Positions 1-12,400 of a DNA stretch of 64,000 nucleotides are shown here, piece after piece. The position numbers and the translations under genes were made by a program. Source of the DNA: Pseudomonas sediminis (lineage in GTDB: Bacteria; Pseudomonadota; Gammaproteobacteria; Pseudomonadales; Pseudomonadaceae); NCBI RefSeq assembly GCF_039555755.1, contig NZ_CP154631.1, positions 744,001-808,000 of the forward strand, written 5' to 3'. The notes below the pieces were generated by a model. The model did no database searches. It saw only the letters and a program-made list of their open reading frames with translations, and had not been told where the DNA came from. Every line of letters starts with the position of its first letter. Positions within the stretch are counted from its first letter, which is position 1.

Positions 1-288
1 GCGGTCGGCCTGGTTGAGCAGACGTGCCAGGTCCTGCGACAGGTTGATGTCGCCTGTGGGGTTCTGCAGCTTGCCAAGTTGATCCAGTTCACGGGTCAGG
101 CCCTGACGCAGGCTGTTGATGTCGAAGCCGACCTGCATCAGCAGCGGCTTGATCGAACCGCCCTGTTGCTCGAGCAGCGCCTGCATCAAGTGCAGCGGCT
201 CGATGGCGGCATGATCCATGCCCACCGCCAGGGATTGGGCATCGGAGAGTGCAAGTTGCAGCTTGCTGGTCAAACGATCGATACGCAT
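1..288 (-). CDS. clpB: ClpB disaggregase, N-terminal fragment
   Basis: This is the first 96 codons of the ATP-dependent chaperone ClpB, which works with DnaK to dissolve heat-induced aggregates in the cytoplasm; the rest lies beyond the left edge. The translation starts [20 protein letters not shown] and shows the N-terminal Clp repeat with [19 protein letters not shown] and later [18 protein letters not shown], typical of ClpB. The ATG at 286-288 (reverse strand) follows GGAGGA. A heat-shock promoter lies about 75-100 bases upstream, matching the protein's role. Only the N-domain is visible, so nothing can be said about the ATPase modules. Confidence 0.95.
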   Translation of the reverse strand, partial: MRIDRLTSKLQLALSDAQSLAVGMDHAAIEPLHLMQALLEQQGGSIKPLLMQVGFDINSLRQGLTRELDQLGKLQNPTGDINLSQDLARLLNQADR

Positions 289-361
289 AAATGTCCTTCC
301 TCCAGAATGGCGAGCCGGGACAACTTCCCCGAAAAAAGAAACTCGCTCAGATGCAGACTAG

Positions 362-387
362 ATAAGGACGATTACGCCGTATTCAAG
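362..387 (-). promoter_or_regulatory. sigma-32 (heat-shock) promoter of clpB
   Basis: Read on the minus strand, CTTGAAT (381-387) is followed by 13 bases and CCTTAT (362-367). The known sigma-32 consensus is CTTGAAA, 13-15 bases, CCCCAT. It sits about 75 bases upstream of the clpB start, as expected for a heat-shock gene. The -35 is strong and the -10 moderate. Confidence 0.65.
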
Positions 388-417
388 ACAAGGCGATTTG
401 ATCCAAGTCAAACCTGG

Positions 418-1155
418 TTACCGCCAGGTGACGTGCTGTTCCAGCGGAAAGCGCAGGCGCGGGTTGTACACACCCTTCTCGCCCTGACGCCCAACGGCCA
501 GCAGCATGATGGGGATGGCCTGGCGCGGGATATCCAGCACACGACGCAAACGCGGCTCGTCGAAGCCCTCCATCGGACAGGTGGCATAGCCGTGACTCTG
601 GAAAGCGAGCATCAGATTTTCTGCCGCCAGCGCCGTCGACTTCACCGCCCACAGGCGCATATCGGCCTTGCTGTTGGGCTTGCGCATCAGCGGCTTGCGT
701 AACCCCATCAGCCGCACCAGTTGGCGCTTGAACAGGCCGAGTAGGCCCAGCGGCCCCTGGTTGTACTGAAACGGCGCGGTCTTGCTGTAGAAGCGGCGGA
801 TACGCGCCGGCACCTCGGCCTCCGGCCAGTAATCGATGACGTTGCGGCAGGCCTGACGCCAGGTGTCCGGGCGCGCCAGCACGGCAATAATCAAGGGCGC
901 ACGCGCAGCGTTCTGGCTCATGCAGACCGGGTGCAGCTGCGCCAGCAGCGCCGGGTCGCGAATCACCTGGAAGCTCCAGGGCTGCAGGTTGCAGGAGCTA
1001 GGCGCCAGCACGGCCAGTTCCAGGCAATCGCGGATCACCGCATCCGGCAGCAGCTCAGGGGTGAAACGGCGCACTGCACGGCGACTTTCGATCAGTGCAC
1101 GCAGCTCGCCTGGTGAGGCCATGGCAGGCGGTTGCTCGTGGGGAAAGCTGGTCAT
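418..1155 (-). CDS. nitroreductase family protein
   Basis: A 245-residue FMN-dependent nitroreductase-fold oxidoreductase. These enzymes use NAD(P)H to reduce nitro compounds, quinones or enones; the substrate here is unknown. The family opening is clear: ESRRAVRRFTPELLPDAVI (FMN-phosphate arginines), then APSSCNLQPWSFQVI, and near the C-terminus GYATCPMEGFDEPRLRRVLD followed by a hydrophobic strand and GRQGEK. An insert of about 50 residues rich in basic and aromatic residues (around IDYWPEAEVPARIRRFYSK) makes it longer than minimal members. The start is preceded by GAGGAG. It is separate from gpx downstream and has no obvious operon partner. Confidence 0.85.
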   Translation of the reverse strand: MTSFPHEQPPAMASPGELRALIESRRAVRRFTPELLPDAVIRDCLELAVLAPSSCNLQPWSFQVIRDPALLAQLHPVCMSQNAARAPLIIAVLARPDTWRQACRNVIDYWPEAEVPARIRRFYSKTAPFQYNQGPLGLLGLFKRQLVRLMGLRKPLMRKPNSKADMRLWAVKSTALAAENLMLAFQSHGYATCPMEGFDEPRLRRVLDIPRQAIPIMLLAVGRQGEKGVYNPRLRFPLEQHVTWR

Positions 1156-1289
1156 GGGCGTACTCCTCGGCAGGTCGGCCGATTAAGCAAGCGGATGACG
1201 ATGAGAACAAGGGGGCAAGGGGAAATGGCCGGGAATTTGGCCGATTAGCCTCACCTGCGCCCAGAATAGCGAGCGCAGGCGTTGCTACT

Positions 1290-1775
1290 TCAGAGGCCCA
1301 GGGCTTTTTCGATGACCTGGATCAAGGCCGGATCGTCCGGCGTGGTACGCGGAGAGAAACGCGCCAGCACACGACCGTCCTGGCCGACCAGAAATTTCTC
1401 GAAGTTCCAGGTGATATCACCGGGAAACTCGGCTCCCTCACCGGCCAGCAGGCGATAGAGCGGGTGACGAGCAGGGCCGTTGACCTCCAGTTTGCTGCCC
1501 AGCGGAAAGCTCACGCCGTAGTTGAGGCTGCAGAACGAACGGATCTCGTCCTCGCTGCCAGGCTCCTGGCCGGCGAACTGGTTGCACGGCACACCAAGCA
1601 CGGTGAAACCATTGCCCTTGTACTGTTGATAGAGTTTTTCCAGCCCGGCGTATTGAGGGGTCAGGCCGCACTTGGAGGCTACGTTGACCACTAGCACTAC
1701 CTGGCCCTTGTAGGGCGCCAACGGCAGTTCCTGACCGTCCAACGCACGCAGATTGAGATCGTGAAAAGCACTCAT
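1290..1775 (-). CDS. glutathione peroxidase family protein (thiol peroxidase)
   Basis: A 161-residue cytosolic peroxidase of the GPx family, reducing hydrogen peroxide and lipid hydroperoxides. The catalytic residues are visible: Cys in NVASKCGLTPQ (about residue 36), Gln in CNQFAGQEPG (about 70) and Trp/Asn in WNFEKFLVG. The active residue is Cys, not Sec. A second Cys in VPCNQF suggests a thioredoxin-dependent 2-Cys cycle, as in most bacterial members (inference). The reading frame extends further upstream, but the start at 1775 is chosen because GAGGAA precedes it at normal spacing and the family begins there. It lies next to slyD in the same order as in P. aeruginosa. Confidence 0.93.
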   Translation of the reverse strand: MSAFHDLNLRALDGQELPLAPYKGQVVLVVNVASKCGLTPQYAGLEKLYQQYKGNGFTVLGVPCNQFAGQEPGSEDEIRSFCSLNYGVSFPLGSKLEVNGPARHPLYRLLAGEGAEFPGDITWNFEKFLVGQDGRVLARFSPRTTPDDPALIQVIEKALGL

Positions 1776-1861
1776 GACGAACTTCCTCAGCGAATTCAGT
1801 GCAACGGGCGCACGGCCCGGTAAATCCTGGAAGCGGCTGCAAGCGCACAGACCGCCATGCA

Positions 1862-1890
1862 TGAAAAAGGCGCCCTGAGGCGCCTTTATC
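1862..1890 (-). terminator. intrinsic terminator after slyD
   Basis: The palindrome AAAGGCGCC-CTGA-GGCGCCTTT is followed on the minus strand by a T-rich run (1862-1867). It lies just past the slyD stop and probably separates slyD from gpx transcription. Confidence 0.8.
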
Positions 1891-1953
1891 GCAAGCTTGA
1901 GCTTAGCAGCGGTTGCTCCACTCGGAACGACCGCAAGTCGCCTGACAGGCAAC

Positions 1954-2439
1954 TTAGTGGTGGTGACCACCTTCGCCATGGATGTGACCGTGGGCCACTT
2001 CCTCTTCGCTGGCGTCACGCACGGCCACGACCTTGACCTTGAAGTTCAGGCGCTGGCCGGCCAGCGGGTGGTTGCCGTCGACAGTCACGTCGTCGCCGTC
2101 GATATCGCGGATGGTAACAATCTGAATGCTGCCGTCCGGGCCCGAAGCGTGGAACTGCATGCCCACTTCCAGGGTGTCGACGCCTTCGAACATGGCGCGG
2201 CTCAGGGTCGCGACCAGCTCGGCGCTGTACTCACCGTAGGCTTCTTCCGGCTCGACGGAAACGTCCAGCTCATCGCCAACCTGCTTGCCAACCAGAGCCT
2301 TCTCGAGACCGGCGATGATATTGCCGGCACCATGCAGATAGACCAGCGGCGCGCCGCCAGTGGAGCTGTCGATCACCTCACCGGCATCGTTGGTCAGGGT
2401 ATAGTCGATGGAGACGGCCTTGTTGGCGGCGATCAGCAT
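1954..2439 (-). CDS. slyD: FKBP-type peptidyl-prolyl isomerase SlyD
   Basis: A 161-residue cytoplasmic prolyl isomerase and metallochaperone. The FKBP domain (about residues 1-70 and 120-145) is interrupted by the insert-in-flap chaperone domain (about 75-120, EEAYGEYSAELV onward), which is the SlyD architecture. The C-terminus is histidine-rich (HGHIHGEGGHHH), shorter than the E. coli metal-binding tail but able to bind nickel or zinc. Start at 2439, preceded by AAGGT. A terminator follows at 1862-1890. The divergent DUF3565 gene begins only 11 bases away, so the two share a very compact start region. Confidence 0.95.
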   Translation of the reverse strand: MLIAANKAVSIDYTLTNDAGEVIDSSTGGAPLVYLHGAGNIIAGLEKALVGKQVGDELDVSVEPEEAYGEYSAELVATLSRAMFEGVDTLEVGMQFHASGPDGSIQIVTIRDIDGDDVTVDGNHPLAGQRLNFKVKVVAVRDASEEEVAHGHIHGEGGHHH

Positions 2440-2450
2440 GGGGAGACCTT

Positions 2451-2735
2451 TTGCGAAAGATAAATGAACGAGCAAGTTTAACCAACGCCAGCCTGGATTG
2501 CGACCCAAGCCCGGACAAACGGGCCGTACGGATCGTTGATTTTCGTCAGGACGAGCACGGTGACTGGGTGGCAGTCTTATCCTGTGGCCATACTCAGCAT
2601 GTACGCCACCGTCCACCCTGGCAGAATCGGCCCTGGGTACTCGATCCCGAGCAGCGCCAAGTCAGGCAGGGAAGCCTCTTCCCCTGTGGCTGGTGCGCCA
2701 TGGATCGGTCGCACGATGAATCCAAGGAAGCTTAA
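2451..2735 (+). CDS. DUF3565 domain protein
   Basis: A small protein of up to 94 residues. The DUF3565 core is recognisable from about residue 28: RIVDFRQDEHGDWVAVLSCG, then HTQHVRHRPPWQNRPWVLD and a C-terminal CGWC pair; the Cys/His pattern suggests metal binding, but the function is unknown. The start is uncertain. The only in-frame candidate before the domain is TTG at 2451, which overlaps the divergent slyD leader, and the first 25 or so residues look non-conserved, so true translation could begin downstream. The TAA at 2733-2735 directly abuts the ackA ATG, so the two genes are probably co-transcribed. Confidence 0.75.
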   Translation: MRKINERASLTNASLDCDPSPDKRAVRIVDFRQDEHGDWVAVLSCGHTQHVRHRPPWQNRPWVLDPEQRQVRQGSLFPCGWCAMDRSHDESKEA

Positions 2736-3920
2736 ATGTCTGCACGCAACATTCTGGTGATCAACTGCGGCAGCTCGTCGATCAAGTTCGCCTTGGTCAA
2801 CGAAGCGCAGGAAACCTTCATGCTCAGCGGCCTGGCCGAGCGTCTTGGCAGTCCCGAAGCGGTGCTGCACTGGCAACAAGGCGAACAAAAGGACAGCCTG
2901 GTTCTGCCGGGCGCCGACCACCGGCTCGCCCTGTCTCATCTTTTACCTGTGGTACAGCAGGCCGCAGCCGGCGAGCTGCATGGTATCGGCCACCGTGTGG
3001 TACACGGCGGCGAGCACTTCCCCGGCGCCTCTCGCCTGGACGCTGCCAGCCTGCAGGCCATCCGCCAGGTCGCGCCGCTGGCTCCGCTGCACAATCCGGC
3101 CAACCTGCAAGGCATCGAAGCGGCGATGAAGCTGTTTCCCAACCTGGTGCAGGTGGCGGTGTTCGACACCGCCTTCCACCAGAGCCTGCCCGAGCACGCC
3201 TATCGCTATGCCGTACCGCAGGCGCTCTACGCTGAGCATGGCGTACGCCGCTATGGCTTCCACGGCACCAGCCACCGTTACGTCAGCCGCAAGGCGGCGC
3301 AGATGAGCGGCCTGGCATTCGACGCCAGCAGTTGGCTGGTGGCCCATCTGGGCAATGGCAGCTCCACCTGCGCCGTGGAGAATGGGCACAGCCGCGACAC
3401 CAGCATGGGGCTGACGCCGCTGGAGGGCCTGGTAATGGGCACTCGCAGTGGCGATGTCGACCCCAACCTGCACGGGCACCTGGCACGTACCCTGGGCTGG
3501 AGCCTGGAGCGGATCGACAGCATGCTCAACAAGGACAGCGGCCTGCTCGGTCTATCCGGCCTGTCCAACGACATGCGCACGCTGGAGCAGGCCCGCGAAC
3601 AGGGGCACGTCGGCGCGACCCTGGCCATCGAGGTGTTCTGCTACCGCCTGGCCAAATCGCTGGCCTCGATGAGCTGCGCGCTGCGCCGTCTCGACGGCCT
3701 GATCTTCACCGGCGGTATCGGCGAGAACTCCGCGCTGATCCGCAGCAAGACCCTGGACCATCTCGGCCTGCTCGGGCTGCGGCTGGACGCCCAGGCCAAC
3801 GCACGCTGCGTGCGCGGCGTCGCCGGCGCCATTCACGCGGATGGTCATCCGCGCGTGCTGGTGGTACCGACCAACGAAGAGCGGCAGATCGCCCTCGACA
3901 CTCTTGCCCTGCTCGACTGA
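2736..3920 (+). CDS. ackA: acetate kinase
   Basis: A 394-residue cytoplasmic kinase converting acetyl phosphate and ADP to acetate and ATP, or the reverse. The family signatures are present: [16 protein letters not shown] at the N-terminus, [11 protein letters not shown], the catalytic region around [34 protein letters not shown] with [20 protein letters not shown], and FTGGIGENS near the C-terminus. Full length for the family. AAGGAAG precedes the ATG. It is followed 9 bases later by pta, forming the classical pathway for acetate overflow or activation and for ATP from acetyl-CoA under oxygen limitation or pyruvate fermentation. Confidence 0.97.
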   Translation: MSARNILVINCGSSSIKFALVNEAQETFMLSGLAERLGSPEAVLHWQQGEQKDSLVLPGADHRLALSHLLPVVQQAAAGELHGIGHRVVHGGEHFPGASRLDAASLQAIRQVAPLAPLHNPANLQGIEAAMKLFPNLVQVAVFDTAFHQSLPEHAYRYAVPQALYAEHGVRRYGFHGTSHRYVSRKAAQMSGLAFDASSWLVAHLGNGSSTCAVENGHSRDTSMGLTPLEGLVMGTRSGDVDPNLHGHLARTLGWSLERIDSMLNKDSGLLGLSGLSNDMRTLEQAREQGHVGATLAIEVFCYRLAKSLASMSCALRRLDGLIFTGGIGENSALIRSKTLDHLGLLGLRLDAQANARCVRGVAGAIHADGHPRVLVVPTNEERQIALDTLALLD

Positions 3921-3929
3921 GGCTATTTC

Positions 3930-6023
<2,094 letters not shown>

Positions 6024-6042
6024 AGAGGCAACAGGATGCGCC

Positions 6043-6073
6043 GTGCGCACCGGCCGAAAAAGCCGGTGCGCAC
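6043..6073. repeat. 12-bp perfect inverted repeat after pta
   Basis: GTGCGCACCGGC, a 7-base loop (CGAAAAA), then its exact complement. There is no T-tract, so it is a REP-like hairpin or mRNA 3' stabiliser rather than a standard terminator. Related GTGCGCAC arms occur at 44466-44545. The rest of 6024-6258 shows no gene. Confidence 0.75.
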
Positions 6074-6258
6074 CGAGCGAACAAAACCTGATGGACATCA
6101 CTGGCACTTGCAGGTCAGTGCACAACCGTTACCCTTGGCGCCGAACCAGCTCGCTGCACGGAACGCCGCAGCTCTTTCGACTGATACGGGGCGCAGCGAA
6201 AGCCCCTTTCTCAGGCTGCCCGCAGGGCGTGCAGCCTGCTTACGGAGGCGTTTGCCCG

Positions 6259-7155
6259 ATGCTGCACTTTCTTCCCGCGCCGCTGCGTGGCCTGATCGCG
6301 AGCCTGCTGTTGGCTCTCAACACCCTGTTCTGGTGCTGGCCGCTGTTCTTCGTCGCTCTGCTCAAACTGCTGCTGCCATTCGCGCCGATCCAACGCGCAC
6401 TGCGCTTCGTCATGCACGGGATCGCCGAGAGCTGGATCGGCGTCAACAAATTCTGGATGCGCCTGGTTGGCCATATCGAATGGAATGTCCAGGGCCTGGA
6501 GCGCTTCGATACTCGTCACTCCTACCTGGTCACCAGCAACCACCAGAGCTGGGCGGATATCCTGGTGCTGCAGTACCTGCTCAACCGACATATGCCGCTG
6601 CTGAAGTTCTTCCTCAAACAGGAGCTGATCTGGGTGCCGGTGATCGGCCTATGCTGGTGGGCGCTGGAGTTTCCCTTCATGAAGCGCTTCAGCAAGGAAT
6701 ACCTGGCCAAGTATCCGGAGAAGCGCGGCCAGGACCTGGCCACCACCCGCAAAGCCTGCGCGCGTTACAAGACCAACCCCGTGGCGGTGTTCAACTTCCT
6801 CGAGGGCACCCGCCTGACCCCGGCCAAGCATGCGCAGCAGCAGTCGCCTTTCAAGCACCTGCTCAAACCCAAGGCTGGCGGCATCGCCTTCGTGCTTGAT
6901 GCCATGGGTGAACAGCTGCACGCCATCGTCAACGTCACCATCCACTATCCGCATGGCGTCCCAGGCTTCTGGGACTTGCTCTGTGGGCGCCTGGATGCCG
7001 TGCAGGTGACTTTCAGGCAGGTCGATATTCCGCGCGAGTTCATCGGCCGTAACTACGATCAGGATGACGACTACCGCCGGGCCTTCCAGCAATGGGTCAA
7101 TCGTCTATGGGAAGAGAAGGACGCGGAGCTCGCCAACCTGCACAGTTCGGCGTAA
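6259..7155 (+). CDS. membrane 1-acyl-glycerol-3-phosphate acyltransferase-like protein
   Basis: A 298-residue PlsC-type acyltransferase, probably at the inner membrane. The hydrophobic N-terminus (LIASLLLALNTLFWCWPLFF, about 12-31) anchors it. The acyltransferase motif I is NHQSWAD (HX4D), and motif III is FLEGTRLT. It resembles YihG-type acyltransferases, which act on lysophosphatidic acid or related lysophospholipids; the exact acceptor cannot be read from sequence. The open frame extends further upstream, but the ATG at 6259 is preceded by GGAGG and begins the conserved part. It follows ackA-pta as in P. aeruginosa (recollection). Confidence 0.88.
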   Translation: MLHFLPAPLRGLIASLLLALNTLFWCWPLFFVALLKLLLPFAPIQRALRFVMHGIAESWIGVNKFWMRLVGHIEWNVQGLERFDTRHSYLVTSNHQSWADILVLQYLLNRHMPLLKFFLKQELIWVPVIGLCWWALEFPFMKRFSKEYLAKYPEKRGQDLATTRKACARYKTNPVAVFNFLEGTRLTPAKHAQQQSPFKHLLKPKAGGIAFVLDAMGEQLHAIVNVTIHYPHGVPGFWDLLCGRLDAVQVTFRQVDIPREFIGRNYDQDDDYRRAFQQWVNRLWEEKDAELANLHSSA

Positions 7156-7225
7156 TCCAGACCTTCGGGGGCACCGTGCGTACCGCCCCGATTCCGCACC
7201 CCACGGGTATGCGTCGCTGTACCGA

Positions 7226-9403
7226 TCAGGGGGACGACAGGGGCAACTTGCTCCAATCCAGCAGCGCCGGCACCTGCATCGCGCTGCTGGGCGGCACGCC
7301 TGGCGCCACCAGGAAACCCTGCATGATGCTGCAGTGGTGTTGCGTCAACCACTCACGCTGCGCCTGGGTTTCGACGCCTTCGGCGATGACCTCCAGACCT
7401 AGGTGATGGCCGAGATCGATGATGGTACTGACCACCGCCGCATCACGGGGTGAGTCGAGCATGTTGGAAATGAAGAGACGGTCGATCTTCAGCGTATCGA
7501 GTTCGAAGTGACGCAGGTACGCCAATGATGAATAGCCGGTGCCGAAATCATCGATGGCAATCTTCACCCCCAGCTCGCGCAGATGACGTAACTGCGCCTG
7601 CGTCAGCTCCAGATCCTGCATCAGCGCGCTCTCGGTAACTTCCACCTCCAGTTGGCTGGGCTTCAGACCGTGAGCGTCGAGTACACGCTGTAGATCGGTC
7701 ACCAGTTGCGGCATGCCGAACTGCACCGGGCTGACGTTGAGGCTGAGCACCATGTCCTCACCGAACTGTTGCTTGAACACGGCCAACTGCCTGGCGCCCT
7801 CACGGAAGATCCATTCGCCGAGACGGTTGATCAGGCGGGTTTCTTCGAGCAGCGGAATGAACACGTTCGGCGCCACGGTACCGGCGACGCGATGCTGCCA
7901 GCGTAGCAAGGCTTCAAAGCCGCGCAGACGTCCGCTATCCAGATGGAACTGCGGCTGATAAACCAGTACGAAGTCATCGTTCTCGATGGCGTGACGCAGG
8001 CTTTCTTCGAGCATCAGCCGCGAACGCGCACGCCCGTTCATCTCCGGTGAGAAGAAGCGGTATTGCTGGCGACCGGCGCGTTTGGCTTCATACATCGCCA
8101 TGTCGGCGGAACGCAGCAGGCCCTCCACGCTCTGCCCGCATTCAGGAAAGCAGGCGATGCCAACGCTGGCGCCGAGGGTGAAGTCCACACCATCGAGGGT
8201 GTGTCGCACCGAGACCAGCTCGATCAACTTCTCCGCGACCTTGGCGGCGTCCTCGGGGTGGCCGAGGTTGTCCAGCAGCGCGGTGAATTCGTCACCACCG
8301 ATGCGCGCCAGGCTGTCATAGGGACGCAAGCAGGCCTTGAGCTGCTCACCGACACGGCGCAGCAACTGATCGCCGACATCATGGCCGAGCGAGTCATTGA
8401 TGCGCTTGAAACCGTCCAGGTCCAGGTACAACACCGCGACGCGCTGACCGCTGCGCTCGATACGCGCCAACACCGACTCCAGTGCCTGATGAAAGCCGCG
8501 ACGATTGAGCAGGCCGGTCAGCGCGTCAGTGACCGCCTGTGACTCCAGTTGCGCGTGCAGATTACGCACCACCGACATATCCAGCGCGATCAGCACCATC
8601 GCACGTTGCGGCCGCGGCAGTGGTGAGCAGGACAGCGCCACAGGCAGGCAACCACCCTTGAGCGTGCGCAACATCGCTTCGTGCACGCGATAGGTCGCCT
8701 CGCGCTTGAAGTGCAGGTAGAACTCGGACTGCTGCCAGCCGCCTTCGCTGGCTGGATTCTTGAGAAACGACAGCAGATCGACGCCCTCAAGATCACCTAC
8801 CTCGCCATCGAGCATCTGCGCCATCGCGGGGTTGGCGAACTGAATGCGACCATCCTCGCCGACCACCAGAATACCCTCGGCGGCATTGGCCAGCACCGAG
8901 GCGTTGAATGCCCTGGCGCGCTCAAGCTGCTGGGAAAGAGTCTGCAATTCACAGCGATTATGCTCGTGCTCCAGCAGGCTCTGAATCTTGTGGCGCAACA
9001 CACTGGGGTCGAAGGGCTTGAGCATGAAGTCCACGGCACCGGTGCTATAACCACGCAATACGGCATCGTGGGTCTGGGCGATGGCGGATACGAAGATGAT
9101 TGGCGTCAATCGCGTACGCGGGTTGCCACGCATCAGGCGGGCGACTTCGAAGCCATCCATACCCGGCATCTGCACGTCGAGCAGCACCAGCCCGACATCT
9201 TCTTCGAGCAGACAGCGCAGGGCCTCTTCACCAGAGCTGGCGCAACGCAGCAGCCACTCGCCATCCTCGAGCAGCGCCTGCATGGCCTCGAGGTTCTCCA
9301 TACGGTCATCCACCACCAGCAGAACCTGCTTGGCGGGTACAGCGGCGTTCTTACTCTGCGCCCGGGCCATCATCACTCCACTGTCCATCTGGCCTTGCAC
9401 CAC
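7226..9403 (-). CDS. response regulator with PAS, GGDEF and EAL domains
   Basis: A 725-residue cytoplasmic c-di-GMP enzyme. It has an N-terminal receiver (about 25-145, phospho-acceptor Asp76 in LLDVQMPGMDG), a coiled linker, a PAS domain (about 165-285), a GGDEF cyclase domain with intact GGDEF at 369-373 and an RxxD inhibitory site (RPYD) five residues before it, and an EAL phosphodiesterase domain (EALLRW at about 497, later DDFGTGYSSL and ESALMQDLE). Both catalytic signatures look intact, so it may both make and degrade c-di-GMP. It starts 12 bases after the hybrid kinase upstream and is its likely phospho-relay output (inference). Several Met codons lie at the start, so the exact start is uncertain by about 11 residues. 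Confidence 0.93.
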   Translation of the reverse strand: MVQGQMDSGVMMARAQSKNAAVPAKQVLLVVDDRMENLEAMQALLEDGEWLLRCASSGEEALRCLLEEDVGLVLLDVQMPGMDGFEVARLMRGNPRTRLTPIIFVSAIAQTHDAVLRGYSTGAVDFMLKPFDPSVLRHKIQSLLEHEHNRCELQTLSQQLERARAFNASVLANAAEGILVVGEDGRIQFANPAMAQMLDGEVGDLEGVDLLSFLKNPASEGGWQQSEFYLHFKREATYRVHEAMLRTLKGGCLPVALSCSPLPRPQRAMVLIALDMSVVRNLHAQLESQAVTDALTGLLNRRGFHQALESVLARIERSGQRVAVLYLDLDGFKRINDSLGHDVGDQLLRRVGEQLKACLRPYDSLARIGGDEFTALLDNLGHPEDAAKVAEKLIELVSVRHTLDGVDFTLGASVGIACFPECGQSVEGLLRSADMAMYEAKRAGRQQYRFFSPEMNGRARSRLMLEESLRHAIENDDFVLVYQPQFHLDSGRLRGFEALLRWQHRVAGTVAPNVFIPLLEETRLINRLGEWIFREGARQLAVFKQQFGEDMVLSLNVSPVQFGMPQLVTDLQRVLDAHGLKPSQLEVEVTESALMQDLELTQAQLRHLRELGVKIAIDDFGTGYSSLAYLRHFELDTLKIDRLFISNMLDSPRDAAVVSTIIDLGHHLGLEVIAEGVETQAQREWLTQHHCSIMQGFLVAPGVPPSSAMQVPALLDWSKLPLSSP

Positions 9404-9415
9404 TTACTCCTGCCA

Positions 9416-12400
9416 TCAGGTTAGCCCATCGCCAGGCGAAGGTATGGTCGGCATACCCAGCCAGCGCTCCAGCAATGCCAGCAGCTCATCGCGTTTGATC
9501 GGCTTGGCCATGTAGTCATCCGCGCCTGCGGTGATGCTCTTCTCGCGGTCACCCTTCATGGCATGAGCGGTAAGCGCGATGATCGGGATGACGCATCCAT
9601 GCTCCTGCTTGAGTAGGCGCGTGGCGGTATAGCCGTCCATGTTGGGCATGGCCATATCCATGAGGATCAAGTCGAACGGCTCACGCTGGTAAGTGGCAAT
9701 GGCCTCGATGCCGTCCTTGGCGGAACTGACGCGCAGCCCCACTTCATCCAGCAACGCCGTCAGCGCATAGACGTTACGCACATCGTCATCCACCAGCAGG
9801 ATAAGTTTTCCCTGCAACGGATTGAGCCGTGCCTGGGCCGGTTGCGGCGCACGCACATCACCGAGGAAGCCCTGTACCGCCTGGCATAGCGCATCGGTGT
9901 CATCACCATGCTTGCGCACCACCACGGCGCTGTAGCGGCGCAGGCGCTGCAGGGTCTGTTGCGTGACGTCCACACCGGTATTGATCACCACGCGCGTGCC
10001 CTGCAACGGGCGCACCTGGTTGAGGCTGTCCAGCAGAGCGAAACCATCCTGATCCGGCAGGTCGAGATCGATCACCAGCGCGCAGAACTGCCCCTGCGCA
10101 TAAGCCTCGCGCGCCTGCTCGCCATCGGCGCAGGCGACGACGTGGAAGCCCAGCTCCGTCAGTTGCTCGCGGTAGTGCTCGCGCTCTACCTCGACATCCT
10201 CCACCAACAGCAATGCCTGCTCGTGTTGTTCACCGTGCTGCAACTCGATGAACACCTGCTCCAGTTCATCACGGCCGATGGGTTTGACCAGATAGCGAGT
10301 GCCATCATCGTTCCAACCCACCGGTTGCGGTACACAGGAAATGATGTGCACCGGCGTATGCCGATGGTTCGGCTGGGCGCGCAGACGACGGAACAGCTGC
10401 CAGCCACTCAGATCAGGCAGCAGGATGTCGAGGATCACCGCGTTGAACGACTCCTGCTGCAACAGCCCCAATGCCTGCAGACCAGTACGGCAATGCACGC
10501 TGGAAAACCCATGGGAGTGAGCCTCCTCGGCAATCACCGCAGCAAAATTGGCATCGTCCTCGACGATCAGCAGCGGCGGGCCGTCACCTGCGCGCTGCGG
10601 CCCCTCCACCGGGGCCTCGACGCTAAGCGGTCCAGCCTGCACCGGCAACCTGACGGTGAAGGTAGACCCCTGCCCCGGCGCACTTTGCAGGCTGATATCG
10701 CCATCCAGAGCCAGCACCAGCTGACGGGTGATGGCCAGCCCCAGCCCAGTGCCGCCGAAACGCCGACTGGTGGAGCCGTCGATCTGTTGAAAGGCTTGGA
10801 ACACCTGTTCATGTTGCGCAGGGTCGATACCGATACCGGTGTCACGCACGCTGAAACTCAGCAACTCGCCCTCATCATCTTGGCGCCCCTGGCTACCGAC
10901 AGTCAGGGTGACCTCGCCCTGGTCGGTGAACTTCAGCGCGTTGGACAGCAGATTGCGCAGTATCTGATGCAGGCGCACGCGGTCGGTGTGAATGACGCGT
11001 GGTACCCCGGCCTCCAGCTGGGTGTGCAGACGCAAGCCCTTGAGCTCGGCCATCGGCCGCAGGCTGGCATCGAGTTCCACCAGCACGTCCTGCATGTTGA
11101 TCGGCTCGAGCTTTAGCTGCATGCGCCCCGACTCAACCTTGGCCAGGTCGAGTACATCGTTGATCAGTTGCAGCAGATCACTGCCAGCGCGGTGCACGAT
11201 ATCAGCATGTTTGCTCTGCTTCTCGGCCAGATTTCCCGCCAGGTTCTGCCGCAGCTGGTCACTGAGAATGAGGATACTGTTGAGCGGCGTGCGCAGCTCA
11301 TGGGACATGTTGGCGAGAAACTCGGACTTGTAGCGGTTGGCCAACAGCAGTTGTTCGGCCTGCTCACGCAGTTTCTGCTCGGCAGCCTTGCGCTCGCTGA
11401 TGTCGATGATCACCGCCTGCACCAGGTTCTCGTCGCCACTGCGAATGGGTGACAAACCAACCTCCAGAGGAATCATGCGACCCTCACGATGCTGACCGAA
11501 CAGTTCACGATTGCTGCCCATGCGGCGCTGCTCGGGCATCGCCTGATAGCCCCGCCGCATTGCTAAATGGCTGCCACGCTGCGCGTCGGGCAGCAACATT
11601 TCCACCGGTTCGCCGAGCAGCACCTGACGCTCGTAGCCGAACAGCAGCTCGGTCTGCCGATTGACCATGGCAATGCGTCCCAGGCCATCGACCAGCACGA
11701 TGGCATTGGGCGAGGCCTCGACCACCAACCGGAAGCGCTCCTCGGCCACCTTGCGCGCACGCAGGTCCACCAGGTTGATCAGGTAGCTACTGCCTTCGTG
11801 CAGCGGATTGAGGCTGATGCTGACCGGAAGCGACTCGCCGCGCAGCGTCCGCACCATGCGCTCGTCACTCTCGGCCAACTGTGCCTGCAAGTCTTTCGGT
11901 GAATCGATATTGGGCAGGACGCGCAACACGGTCTCACCCGGTAAGGCATTGAGCGGGCAATCGAACAGCTCGGCGGCGCTGCGATTGGCCATTTCGATGC
12001 GCCCCCTGTCATCACAGAGCAGAGTCGCCACCGGCAGCCGTTCGACCAACAGACGAAAGCGCTCTTCGCGCTCGCGCAGGGCCACGGCAGCCCGCTCACT
12101 GATCTGCAGTTTGCGCTCGCGCTGATGGAGAAAACCGCCGACCAGAATGGACAGAAGCAGTGTCGCCGCCAAACCAGCCCAGAGTCCGAGCGTACCGGTA
12201 CGATCGACCAGACCGCGCTCGTACTCGGGTGTGCCGATGACCTCCAAGTCCCAGGTACGGCCGTACAGCGGCAACTCCATGTTCTTCTGAAAACGCGGCT
12301 TCCAGCCGTTAGCATGGGGTTCGCCGCCCCGCAACTGAGCATCCGATGCCTGCAGATCCCTCAGCAGAATGTCGAAACGCCGTGCCTGACCACCCAGGAT

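Noticed and set aside
6036..6899. 287-codon frame overlapping the acyltransferase gene
   Set aside because: Out of frame with a gene that has a clear HX4D motif, membrane anchor and ribosome-binding site.
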